Position numbers and translations under genes: made by a program. From contig CBDDFV010000009.1 of assembly GCA_965227335.1 (NCBI GenBank), positions 558,001-622,000 on the forward strand: a DNA stretch of 64,000 nucleotides, given 5' to 3'. How positions within the stretch are numbered: the first letter of the stretch is position 1; every line of letters starts with the position of its first letter. The DNA is from CBDDFV01 sp965227335 (GTDB lineage: Bacteria > Planctomycetota > Phycisphaerae > Phycisphaerales > SM1A02). A model generated the notes under the pieces. That model was given only the letters and a program-made list of their open reading frames with translations, did no database searches and was not told where the DNA came from. Shown piece by piece: positions 29,105 to 37,157 of this stretch.

Positions 29105-30502
29105 ATGCTGGGCAAGGTGTTCAAGGCGTATGACGTTCGGGCGACGTATCCGAAGCCGCTGAATGAGAAGCTGGCGTGGAAGATCGGACTCGGCGCCGCG
29201 CAGTTCATGGCGGAGCAGGCGTCGGACGCGGGGTACGACGATCCGATGATGCGTCACGTGGTGGTCGGGCGCGACATGCGGAAGTCGTCGCCGGACCTGT
29301 CCGATGCGTTGATGCAGGGAATTCGTGACGGCGGGTACCACGTGATCGACGTGGGTCTGGTGGACACGCCGTTCGTGTACTTCGCGATCAATTACCTGGG
29401 GTGTTGCGGCGGGATTCAGACGACGGCGTCGCACAACCCGGCGAATTACAACGGCTTCAAGATCTCGAAGATGGGGGCGAAGCCGGTGGGGATGACGACG
29501 GGTCTGGATGACGTGCGGCGGTACGCCGCGCTGGTCGACCCGGCGAAGTACAAGCCGCGGGGCGGTCGGCTGGAGGCGCGGGACCTGTGGGGCCCGTACC
29601 GGGATCACGTGCTGAAGTTCGTGGATCCGGCGGTGCTCAGCGGGGACAAGAAGGTGAAGGTCGTGATCGACGCCTCCAACGGGATGGCGGGCACGATGGT
29701 CCCGAAGGTCTTCGCGGATATCCCCGGGCTGGAGATCATCGAGATCAACTTCGACAATTCCTCGGGCGAGTTCGTGCACGAGCCCAACCCGCTGGTGGAG
29801 GCGAACCTCGAGCAGGTGCGTGAGGGCGTGGTGAAGGCGAAGGCGGACTTCGGCGTCTGCTTCGACGGCGATGCGGATCGATGCATGGTCGTTGACGAGA
29901 AGGGCGGGATCATCGGCTGCGACCTGCTGACCGCGTGGCTGGCGAAGGGGTTCCTCAAGTCTGATTCCGGGGCGGCCATCGTGTACGACCTCCGCTCGAG
30001 CAAGTCGCTGCCCGAGATCGTCGAGGAGAACGGCGGCGTCCCCATCAAGTCGCGGGTCGGCCACGTCTTCATGAAGCAGGTGATGCGGGAGCAGAACGCG
30101 GTCTTCGGCGGCGAGCTCTCCGGGCACTTCTACTTTCGCGAGAACTTCAACGCGGATTCCGGCGCGATCGCGTTCGCAAGCGTGATCAGCGGCGTGGCGA
30201 ACTCGAAGCAGCCGTTGAGCAAGCTGATCAAGCCGGCGCGTCGGTATTCGCAGTCCGGCGAGATCAACTTCGAGAACGAAGATAAGGAAGGCGCCATCGA
30301 AGCCCTCAAGGACGCGTTTCCGAATGCGAAGATCGAGGAGCTGGACGGCGTCTCACTCGAAGCGGACGGTTGGTGGTGCAATGTCCGGATGAGCAACACG
30401 GAGCCGCTGCTCCGTCTGAACCTCGAGACGACCGACGACGACATGGTCGAGGCGTGCGTCGACCAGGTGTCGAGTTATCTCGGGGAGCGGGTGGACCACT
30501 GA
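29105..30502 (+). CDS. Phosphomannomutase/phosphoglucomutase
   Basis: Alpha-D-phosphohexomutase, 465 residues from ATG 29105, which has AGGAGGT 11 bases upstream; the GTG at 29081 would place that site inside the gene. FKAYDVRATYP begins the fold, TTASHNPANYNGFK carries the phosphoserine, VCFDGDADRCMVV the Mg-binding Asp residues, FGGELSGHFYF the sugar-binding loop and VRMSNTEPLLRL the phosphate-binding loop. Provides mannose-1-P or glucose-1-P for polysaccharide synthesis, as ugd does. Confidence 0.93.
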   Translation: MLGKVFKAYDVRATYPKPLNEKLAWKIGLGAAQFMAEQASDAGYDDPMMRHVVVGRDMRKSSPDLSDALMQGIRDGGYHVIDVGLVDTPFVYFAINYLGCCGGIQTTASHNPANYNGFKISKMGAKPVGMTTGLDDVRRYAALVDPAKYKPRGGRLEARDLWGPYRDHVLKFVDPAVLSGDKKVKVVIDASNGMAGTMVPKVFADIPGLEIIEINFDNSSGEFVHEPNPLVEANLEQVREGVVKAKADFGVCFDGDADRCMVVDEKGGIIGCDLLTAWLAKGFLKSDSGAAIVYDLRSSKSLPEIVEENGGVPIKSRVGHVFMKQVMREQNAVFGGELSGHFYFRENFNADSGAIAFASVISGVANSKQPLSKLIKPARRYSQSGEINFENEDKEGAIEALKDAFPNAKIEELDGVSLEADGWWCNVRMSNTEPLLRLNLETTDDDMVEACVDQVSSYLGERVDH

Positions 30503-30551
30503 TCCCCGGCCCGTCGGGGGACCATTCTCCGCGGGCGGGGGACCCATGGTC

Positions 30552-30628
30552 CGTGGTGTGCGTGTCCGGGGGCGGGGGACCGTTGTCCCGTGGTGTGCGT
30601 GTCCGCGGGCGGAGCCCGCGGCTGGGGG
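30552..30628 (+). repeat. 37-bp direct repeat ending in a GGCGGAGCC palindrome
   Basis: CGTGGTGTGCGTGTCCG occurs at 30552 and again at 30589. The second copy runs into CCGCGGGCGGAGCCCGCGGC (30603-30622) followed by TGGGGG, the same palindromic core as at 17672 and 17742. It fills the convergent gap between the phosphomutase and the ABC permease. Confidence 0.75.
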
Positions 30629-30649
30629 GGGTGACCATTGCTCCGCGGC

Positions 30650-31759
30650 TCAGAAATCCCGTCGCGCGAAGATCCAGCATGACAGCGCGAGGATGAGCGC
30701 CTCGAAGAGCAATGACGTGCCGATCACCCACGTCAGGGAGCGGCTGCGGTACATCTCCTGCAGGCGGGTCATCACGTCGGTGGCGCGGACGCCGGCGCGG
30801 AACATGTCGTTCGAGATGAACGGCTGCTGGGCCGGGTCCTCGTCCGGATCCTCGGGCAGGCGGACGACTTCGGTGAGCTCCCGTTCGAGGAGGCCGATCG
30901 TCTCCTGCGTCTTCGGCAGCGCGGTCTTGACGCCGACGATGATGTCGTGCCAGAACCGGATGTCCGCGTACTTGTCCCGCTGGTCCGGGAGTTTCTCTTC
31001 GGCCTCCGCCAGACGCTGAGCGGCGAGGTTGCGTTCACTCTCCGTCGACTCGGGATCCTGGCTCCGCCGCGTGTACACCTCGACCTGGTTCTCGAGCTTC
31101 TCGACGTAGATCTCCTGCGGGATCCGGATCTGGGCGATGGTGCCGTCCGCCGTGTTGAGGGCGAAGATCACCACCCAGAAGAGCACCGTCACCAGGATCG
31201 CGGCGAGCGTCGAACGCGTCAGCAGTCCGATGAACGAGCAGATCACGAACAGGTAGCTGAAGAACAGCGTGACCAGCGGGACCGCGAGAAAGACGCCGAA
31301 CTCCCAGTCGCCGGTGCGTCCGCCGATGATGAGAAACGCCCCGAGCGAGAACGCGGTGACCTGCAGGGCGACGAACAGCAGACCGAAGCTGTACTTCGTC
31401 AGGTAAAGGGAGACGCGCCGGACCGGCTTCGCCAGCATGACGTCGATCGTGCCGCTCGAGATGAAGTCGGGAATGATGCTGGCGGTCGAGATCAAGGCGA
31501 GAATCGTCGCCGCCCAGGCGAGCCAGAACGACACGCCCAGGGCGACGAAGGTCATCCGCAGCAACTGGGAGAGATCGATCTGCGCCGGCAGCTGCGCGCC
31601 GAGGTTCCAGTGCAGGATCATCAGCTCGTTGTCCGGGCTGAGTCCGACCACGAAGAGCACGCACGTCACGAGCACGCTCAGGATCATCGTGATCCAGAAC
31701 ATCTTCTTGGCGTTCAGCTCGCGATATGCGTCGAGGGCCATGGCGCCGATGACGGTCAT
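30650..31759 (-). CDS. ABC-2 type transporter permease
   Basis: 369 residues with about six membrane helices: one near the N-terminus (FWITMILSVLVTCVLFVVG), four between about 75 and 200, and one at the C-terminus (LTWVIGTSLLFEALILALSC). A charged loop of about 130 residues (TRRSQDPESTESERN...) lies between the fifth and last helix and is likely periplasmic. DVMLAKPVRRVSLYLTKY is typical of ABC-2 permeases. Its ATG overlaps the stop of the ATPase gene (ATGA), so the two form one exporter. Substrate unknown. Confidence 0.9.
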   Translation of the reverse strand: MTVIGAMALDAYRELNAKKMFWITMILSVLVTCVLFVVGLSPDNELMILHWNLGAQLPAQIDLSQLLRMTFVALGVSFWLAWAATILALISTASIIPDFISSGTIDVMLAKPVRRVSLYLTKYSFGLLFVALQVTAFSLGAFLIIGGRTGDWEFGVFLAVPLVTLFFSYLFVICSFIGLLTRSTLAAILVTVLFWVVIFALNTADGTIAQIRIPQEIYVEKLENQVEVYTRRSQDPESTESERNLAAQRLAEAEEKLPDQRDKYADIRFWHDIIVGVKTALPKTQETIGLLERELTEVVRLPEDPDEDPAQQPFISNDMFRAGVRATDVMTRLQEMYRSRSLTWVIGTSLLFEALILALSCWIFARRDF

Positions 31760-32739
31760 GCGTCGTCTCCTTCCGACGAAGAAGCGCCGGGCTTGAACGC
31801 CGCGCCGGTGTCCGGGTCCGTGATCGCCCGCATGAAGAGATCCTCCAGTTTCTCCCGCACCGGCCGCACGGCGGCGATGATCTGACCATCCGCCCGCAGG
31901 CGGTCGATGAGGCCCTGGGCGTCCGCGGCGTCGGGCCGATGGATCTCCAGCACGGACGCGCCGTTCGGCAGCGTGCGGACCTGATCACACGCCTCGCTCG
32001 CCCACGTCGGGGCCGCGCCCGGCAGGTCGATCTCGTAGCGTCGGCTGTCCGCGGTGAGGTCGTCGATCGTCCCCTGCATCGCCACCTTGCCCTGTACGAG
32101 AATCGACACCCGCTCGCAGATCATCTCGAGTTCGCTGAGCAGGTGGCTGTTGATGAAGACCGTGCGGCCCTCGTCCTTGATTCGCAGGAGCACATCCCGG
32201 ATCTCTCGCCGGCCCACCGGGTCGACGCCGTCCGTCGGTTCGTCGAGGACCACGAGATCGGGATTGTTGATCAGCGCCTGGGCGAGCCCGATCCGCTGCA
32301 TCATCCCCTTCGAATACTGGCCGATCCGGTGGCGACGCCAGTCGGTCATGCCGACGATGTCGAGCAGTTCGCTGATGCGGGCCTTGCGGTCCCGCCGGGG
32401 CATGCCGGAGAGGGCGCCGTAGAAGTCCAGCACCTGCTCGCCCCGCAGATACTTCGGAAACCGATGGTGCTCCGGCAGGTAGCCGACGCGGGCCAGCGTC
32501 GGCTTGTGGCCGACCGGCTTGCCGAGGACGCGGCCTTCCGCCTTCGTCGGACGGACCACCGTCATCATGATCTTGACCAGCGTGCTCTTGCCCGCGCCGT
32601 TGGGGCCGAGCAGCCCGAACACCTCGCCGCGATTGACCTGCATCTCAATGCCGCGCAACGCCTTGACCTTCCCCCGGTAGGTCTTGCGAACGTCGTGCAG
32701 GTCGATCGCGAGACCGTTGTCCCGCCCGTTCTGACTCAT
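31756..32739 (-). CDS. ABC transporter ATP-binding protein
   Basis: 327 residues from ATG 32739. Walker A GLLGPNGAGKSTLVKI, signature QYSKGMMQRIGLAQAL, Walker B LVVLDEPTDGVDP and switch His in INSHLLSEL. The C-terminal 80 residues (DLPGAAPTWA...VREKLEDLFMRAI) are the extension usual in ABC-2 exporters. Partner of the permease directly downstream. Divergent from the UbiD gene with 155 bases between the two starts. Confidence 0.93.
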   Translation of the reverse strand: MSQNGRDNGLAIDLHDVRKTYRGKVKALRGIEMQVNRGEVFGLLGPNGAGKSTLVKIMMTVVRPTKAEGRVLGKPVGHKPTLARVGYLPEHHRFPKYLRGEQVLDFYGALSGMPRRDRKARISELLDIVGMTDWRRHRIGQYSKGMMQRIGLAQALINNPDLVVLDEPTDGVDPVGRREIRDVLLRIKDEGRTVFINSHLLSELEMICERVSILVQGKVAMQGTIDDLTADSRRYEIDLPGAAPTWASEACDQVRTLPNGASVLEIHRPDAADAQGLIDRLRADGQIIAAVRPVREKLEDLFMRAITDPDTGAAFKPGASSSEGDDA

Positions 32740-32894
32740 GGAATCGCTTCTCCGTGGCCCTCGATGGGAGGGACGAACCCGCTCCCGGGGATCCGCCACA
32801 CGTGGACCCTACGATACCTTTGGATCGCGTGCACGACTGGTCCCGGATCCGGCCGGACAGGACGGGTCCGCCGCCCCGGCCTATCCTCCTGTCC

Positions 32895-34925
32895 ATGCCC
32901 GCTGCCCCGACCTACGCCGCCCTGGGAGATCTGCTCCGCCGACTCGACGCCGACGGCGAACTCCATCGCGTCGCCGCCCCCGTCGACCCGTCGCCGGAAA
33001 TCACCGAGATCATCCTCCGCCAGAACGGCGCGGCGTGCCCGACGCCCTCCCGCTTCGCCGACGCGTTCGACGGCGACCGGGCCGCCCGGGGCGGACGAGC
33101 CCTGCTCTTCGAGAATGTCCGAGGCTGCGATTTTCCGCTCGCGATCAACGTCTTCGGCTCCTACCGGCGCATGGAACTGGCCCTCGGCTGCGCCGAATCC
33201 GGCGGGTTCGAAGCGATCGCGGGCCGGATCGCGTCGCTGGTCAAGCCCGAGCCCCCGCGCTCGCTGGGCGAGGCGATCGCCAAGGCCCGGGAGTTCGCGC
33301 CGCTGCTGAAGATCGGTCCGAAACGCGTGAAGCGCGGGCCCGCCCAGGAGGTCGTGAAGCGTGCGGAGCGGGGGGAGGTCGACCTGACCCGCCTCCCGAT
33401 CATGCAGTGCTGGCCCCTCGACGGCGATCCCGCCGCAGTCGGGTATCCGCTCACCGCCGCCGAGTCCGGGACCGCTGACGGCGGGGGACGGTACATCACC
33501 CTCGCGGGCATGCACACGATTCACGCGGACGACGTCGGGGTGGCGAAGCCGGCGAGCCACAACATCGGGATGTACCGCTCCCAGTTGATTGACGCGACCC
33601 ATCTCGCGATGCACTGGCACATGCATCACGACGGCGCCGCGCACTGGCGATCGTGGAAGAAGCGTGGCGAGCCGATGCCGATCGTGATCGCGCTGGGCGG
33701 CGAGTCTGTCCTGCCGTACGCCGCGACCGCGCCGCTGCCGCCGGGGATCAGCGAATTGCTCATGGCCGGTTTCCTCAACGGGCGCGGCATCCCGATGGTG
33801 AAGGCGAAGACGGTGGACCTCTGGGCCCCGGCCAACGCGGAGATCCTCATCGAGGGATACGTCTCCACCGAGTGTGGTCCGATCGGCTGGGACCCGCGCG
33901 ATACAGACGAGCCGCTTGGTCCGGGCGCGGTGTTCGAGGGACCGTTCGGCGACCACACGGGGTTCTACTCGCTACCGGACCGTTATCCGATCGTGACGGT
34001 CACGGCGATCACCCACCGGCGCGACGCCGTGTATCCGTCGACGGTCGTCGGTCTGCCGCCGCAAGAGGACTATTACCTCGGCAAGGCGACCGAGCGGCTC
34101 TTCTTCCCGCTGCTCAAGACGCTCATTCACGACATCGAGGACTACCACCTGCCCGAGTACGGGTGCTTTCACAACGCGGCGTTCATCCGGATCCGCAAGG
34201 CGTATCCGCTGCAGGCGCGGCGGGTGATGCACTCGGTGTGGGGGGCCGGCCAGATGGCGTGGACGAAGACGATCATCGTGGTCGATGAGGACGTCGACGT
34301 GCATGACGAGGCGGCCGTCTGGCAGGCGGTGTGCGAGCGGTGCGATTTCGCGCGGGATGTCGAGACCGTGAACGGGCCGCTGGACATTCTCGACCATGCG
34401 GCGCCGCGCCTCGGGGCGGGCACGAAGATCGGTTTCGATGCGACGCGAGCGTGGCCGGGCGAGGAGGTCGGGGGGATGGCGGTGGAGCCGCACGAGGACT
34501 TCCGCCCGCTGGCGGAGGCGGATCTGAGCGGTCTCCACACGACGAGTCCGCTGTGGTCAAAGGGGCGCATCGTCTTCGTCCATCCGGACCACGACGGGCC
34601 GCGGGCGGGATTTGATGCGATCAACGCCGTCTGGGACGCGTCGGCCTCGGTCGAGCACGCCGCGGACCTCGTGTTCGCGGTCGATCCTTCGGTCGATCTC
34701 GGCGCGTGGGAGCGGGTGTTCTTCTTCTGGTGCGCGAATGCGGACCCGGGACGGGACGCGATCCGGCGGGGTCGTCGCCTCGGGTTCGATGCGACGACGA
34801 AGTCGCGCGACGACGACACGCGGGACGAACGGGTCCGCGCGTTTCCGCCGCTTGTGGATACCGGCGACGATGTGCGGGCGCGAGTCGACGAGCGGTGGAG
34901 CGAGTACGGCTTCGCATCCGGGTGA
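32895..34925 (+). CDS. UbiD-family prenylated-FMN decarboxylase
   Basis: Reversible (de)carboxylase of aromatic or unsaturated acids using prenylated FMN. 676 residues from ATG 32895. Family features: AALGDLLRRLDADGELHRV, ALLFENVRGCDFPLAINVFGS, QLSRLPIMQCWPLDG-like region, YITLAGMHTIHADDVGVAKPASHNIGMYR, MHWHMHHDGAAHW, VPIMVKAKTVDLWAPANAEILIEG-like region, and EGPFGDHTGFYS with its conserved Glu. The C-terminal part after about 480 is longer than in UbiD itself (about 490), as in the menaquinone-type branch. That branch acts in the futalosine pathway, a possible role here; no other mqn gene is in the window. Confidence 0.88.
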   Translation: MPAAPTYAALGDLLRRLDADGELHRVAAPVDPSPEITEIILRQNGAACPTPSRFADAFDGDRAARGGRALLFENVRGCDFPLAINVFGSYRRMELALGCAESGGFEAIAGRIASLVKPEPPRSLGEAIAKAREFAPLLKIGPKRVKRGPAQEVVKRAERGEVDLTRLPIMQCWPLDGDPAAVGYPLTAAESGTADGGGRYITLAGMHTIHADDVGVAKPASHNIGMYRSQLIDATHLAMHWHMHHDGAAHWRSWKKRGEPMPIVIALGGESVLPYAATAPLPPGISELLMAGFLNGRGIPMVKAKTVDLWAPANAEILIEGYVSTECGPIGWDPRDTDEPLGPGAVFEGPFGDHTGFYSLPDRYPIVTVTAITHRRDAVYPSTVVGLPPQEDYYLGKATERLFFPLLKTLIHDIEDYHLPEYGCFHNAAFIRIRKAYPLQARRVMHSVWGAGQMAWTKTIIVVDEDVDVHDEAAVWQAVCERCDFARDVETVNGPLDILDHAAPRLGAGTKIGFDATRAWPGEEVGGMAVEPHEDFRPLAEADLSGLHTTSPLWSKGRIVFVHPDHDGPRAGFDAINAVWDASASVEHAADLVFAVDPSVDLGAWERVFFFWCANADPGRDAIRRGRRLGFDATTKSRDDDTRDERVRAFPPLVDTGDDVRARVDERWSEYGFASG

Positions 34926-35256
34926 TCACAATTTCGCGCAATTCCGGAACATTCGTTTGACGCTCTGCGTTTTCGAGGCACAATCCTCGACCCTTCTCAC
35001 CGAGGCCCATGCCGTGCGAGTTCTTTTCCAGCCAATGCGTATCCATTCGTTCCCGTCTGACGGAGCGATGTACCCGTGGTGGAATGAACGCACGACGCCC
35101 GCCGGCAGATCCGGTCGTCCGACCGGCTGATCGTCGGCCTGCGCGGCGCCTCGTCGCCGTTCATCCCACGCCGAAGTCCGCCCCGTATTTCGCGGCGTTG
35201 TGCGTTTGTGCGCTCATCGCCTCGTCCGGAGGCCGCGCGGTCCGCGCGGACGTCTC
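34926..35256. other. 331-bp intergenic space with possible promoter only
   Basis: No gene-like frame. The first 60 bases are AT-richer than the surroundings. Apart from the candidate promoter at 34957-34984, I see no repeat or hairpin. Confidence 0.5.
34957..34984 (+). promoter_or_regulatory. Candidate sigma-70-type promoter
   Basis: TTGACG at 34957-34962 and CACAAT at 34979-34984 are separated by 16 bases. The -10 match is partial, and the start of the next gene is 270 bases away, so this is a weak call. Confidence 0.35.
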
Positions 35257-35721
35257 ATGACCATGCACGACATCGACATCATGACCAACGGTTCGAACAA
35301 GAAGGACGCGAAGCGAAACGCCGTCACGGTGGCGAAGCTCGTGGCGATCGAGGACATCAAGCGCGGCGACTTCGTGGCCCCGCACCTCGAAGTCTGCGAG
35401 TTCATCTCGCCGGCGTGCTTCATGGATCTGTCCTACCGCCCGTCGCGTCGGATCGAGACGCTGTACGTGGAGCTTCGACCGGACGACGCCGGGACGCCGC
35501 TGAAGGTGCTCGGCGTGTGCGCGCCGTACGTGCTGACGAAGACGCCGGGCGGCGACGCGCGGACGATTGATACGCGGGAATGTCGCCTCGTGCGTCTGGA
35601 CCCGCGGTACGGCCGCCGCGCGTTCAAGGCCCTGCGACCGCGTCCGGAGAAGGATGCATCTGACGGACCTCGCCGACGGAAGCGAAAGCGCACACGCAAG
35701 CGTCGGCGGAAGCGCAAGTGA
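35257..35721 (+). CDS. Conserved planctomycete hypothetical protein with very basic tail
   Basis: 154 residues from ATG 35257; ATG 35263 and 35281 are alternatives. The core VAKLVAIEDIKRGDFVAPHL and VCEFISPACFMDL matches a short hypothetical family frequent in planctomycetes. The function is unknown. The last 16 residues are nearly all Arg and Lys (GPRRRKRKRTRKRRRKRK), which suggests nucleic-acid binding. A terminator hairpin follows at 35743. Confidence 0.8.
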   Translation: MTMHDIDIMTNGSNKKDAKRNAVTVAKLVAIEDIKRGDFVAPHLEVCEFISPACFMDLSYRPSRRIETLYVELRPDDAGTPLKVLGVCAPYVLTKTPGGDARTIDTRECRLVRLDPRYGRRAFKALRPRPEKDASDGPRRRKRKRTRKRRRKRK

Positions 35722-35742
35722 AGATGGTCGCGTGTTGCGGTG

Positions 35743-35773
35743 CGCCGCCCCGGTTTCGGCCGGGGCGGCGTTT
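35743..35773 (+). terminator. Hairpin terminator after 35721
   Basis: CGCCGCCCCGG at 35743-35753 pairs with CCGGGGCGGCG at 35760-35770, then TTT. The stem is perfect; the T run is short. Confidence 0.7.
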
Positions 35774-35845
35774 CCGTTCTGGGAATGACCGCGTGCGTCA
35801 TGGCGCGCCCGGCTCCGCGGTCCGTCCCGCTCGCTCCGGATCGAC

Positions 35846-36241
35846 TCAGGCGCGGTCCGGGCGGGCGCCGGGAAGACGCACGAGCGTGTCGGCGCGGCGG
35901 ACATCCTCGGCGTCTCCCGTATTCACCACGCCGGCTGGTTCGAAGAGGATCACGTCGCACGGCGCATCGGCGACCGGCCGATGCTCGACGCCGCGCGGCA
36001 CGATGATGAGATCGCCTTCGGTGACGACATCGCGTTGAACGTCGCCCCCCGGGTCGCGCCACTCCATCACGAAGGAGCCGCGATGTACGAGGAACGCCTC
36101 GTCGGCGTCGTGATGCTGGTGCCAGACAAACGCGCCATCCAGCCGCGCAATCCTGATCTGCTGGCCGTTGAGTTCCCCCACGATGCACGGCGACCAGGCG
36201 GCCTCGAGGCGGGCGAACGCGTCGGGAAGTGAAATCGGCAT
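35846..36241 (-). CDS. Cupin-domain protein
   Basis: 131 residues, a single small beta-barrel. Metal ligands are visible as FVWHQHHDADEAF (His, His, Glu) and VPRGVEHRPV (His). ATG 36241 was chosen because the cupin fold begins at once (MPISLPDAFARLEAAW); the frame extends 17 residues upstream without family resemblance. No enzyme activity can be assigned; many such proteins are sugar or small-ligand binding. Confidence 0.85.
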   Translation of the reverse strand: MPISLPDAFARLEAAWSPCIVGELNGQQIRIARLDGAFVWHQHHDADEAFLVHRGSFVMEWRDPGGDVQRDVVTEGDLIIVPRGVEHRPVADAPCDVILFEPAGVVNTGDAEDVRRADTLVRLPGARPDRA

Positions 36242-36370
36242 GTCGGAATCGTACTGCGATCCGCAACATCGCATTGCAAGTCCCGTCCTCACGGCGCCTT
36301 GGCGTGAATCACGCCCCGCCGGCGAAGACGGGACGGCGAACGAACCAGACGCGATTTCCCAACAATCCGT

Positions 36371-36399
36371 TTGACCCCCTCCGACGTGTGTAGTAGGTT
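36371..36399 (+). promoter_or_regulatory. Promoter TTGACC-17-TAGGTT
   Basis: TTGACC at 36371-36376, a 17-base spacer and TAGGTT at 36394-36399. It is overlapped by the two dyad boxes at 36379 and 36403 and precedes the gene at 36546. The leader would be about 140 bases. Confidence 0.6.
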
Positions 36400-36420
36400 G
36401 ATCTACGACGAATGTAGTAG
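36379..36420 (+). promoter_or_regulatory. Two tandem BlaI/MecI-type operator boxes
   Basis: CTCCGACGTGTGTAGTAG (36379-36396) and CTACGACGAATGTAGTAG (36403-36420) agree at 15 of 18 positions and are 24 bp apart. The second is an imperfect dyad of form CTACnACnnnnGTnGTAG, close to the TACTACA-TGTAGTA operator of BlaI/MecI repressors. One box lies across the promoter spacer and -10, the other just after it, so binding would block transcription. No blaI or blaR gene is in this window. Confidence 0.65.
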
Positions 36421-36545
36421 AGTCGGATTCGCTCTGGGAGGGGGGTGGAAAGCGGGTCCGGCGCGGCTTCGTCGTCGGGGATCAGCGGAGCGTGGCTGTT
36501 CAGGCGGCCGCGTGAATCCCCAGCGGGATCAAGGAGTATCCAGAC

Positions 36546-37157
36546 ATGGTGTTGAGTGAACGGTCGAAGCGGCGTGTTGCGAGACGGGGCCAGGCGTTGA
36601 CCTGGTCGCTGGCGGTGGCGGCCCTGGTGGCGACGCCGTTGCTGGCGTGTCCCCCGAAGGCGAAGAACAAGCAGAAGGCGGACGCCGCGCCGTGCGTGCA
36701 GAAGCCGCGTCGCGCCCCGGCGTCGGCGCCCGCGGCGGAGTCTCCGGGCGCGACGACGTTTGATCGCTTCATGGAGTCACAGCAGCGTGGCGACGGCGAC
36801 CTCGAACGCCGTCTGCGTGAACTCGAACGACGTATCGAGCAGTTACAGGAGCGTCTGCGTGGGTCGCGGTCCGGGGCCCTGCGGGCGCCCCGCGCGCCGC
36901 AGCCGGCGGGCCTTTCCGTTCGAGTCGCACCCGCGCCGGCGGCTTCGCCCGTGCCGGCGGTTCCGGCCGTGCGTGCGACGCCGCCCGCGCCGCCGACCCC
37001 CGCCGTCCAACCCCGCCCGCCGCGCCCTCCCCCGCGCTCGTCGCGCCGCGTGCGATTCTGCGGGGCGTCGCGTCGGACGATCGGTGCACGCCCGGGCGGG
37101 CGACGATCGTTGCGCCGGGCGCTCGGCTTCAGGTCGCGGATCTGCCGCGACAGATGA
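36546..37157 (+). CDS. N-terminal part of a probably frameshifted lipoprotein gene
   Basis: ATG 36546 has AAGGAG 10 bases upstream. A basic start, a hydrophobic segment (LTWSLAVAALVATPLLAC) with a possible lipobox LLAC at Cys35, then a short coiled coil (DLERRLRELERRIEQLQERL) and a Pro/Ala-rich linker. After about position 37020 this frame turns Arg-rich and stops at 37157, while the frame of the next entry is clearly coding upstream of its own ATG (reading RAILRGVASDD and TIVAPGARLQVADLP). The two are best read as one gene of about 590 codons broken by a one-base indel near 37010-37040, in C-rich sequence. Confidence 0.6.
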   Translation: MVLSERSKRRVARRGQALTWSLAVAALVATPLLACPPKAKNKQKADAAPCVQKPRRAPASAPAAESPGATTFDRFMESQQRGDGDLERRLRELERRIEQLQERLRGSRSGALRAPRAPQPAGLSVRVAPAPAASPVPAVPAVRATPPAPPTPAVQPRPPRPPPRSSRRVRFCGASRRTIGARPGGRRSLRRALGFRSRICRDR

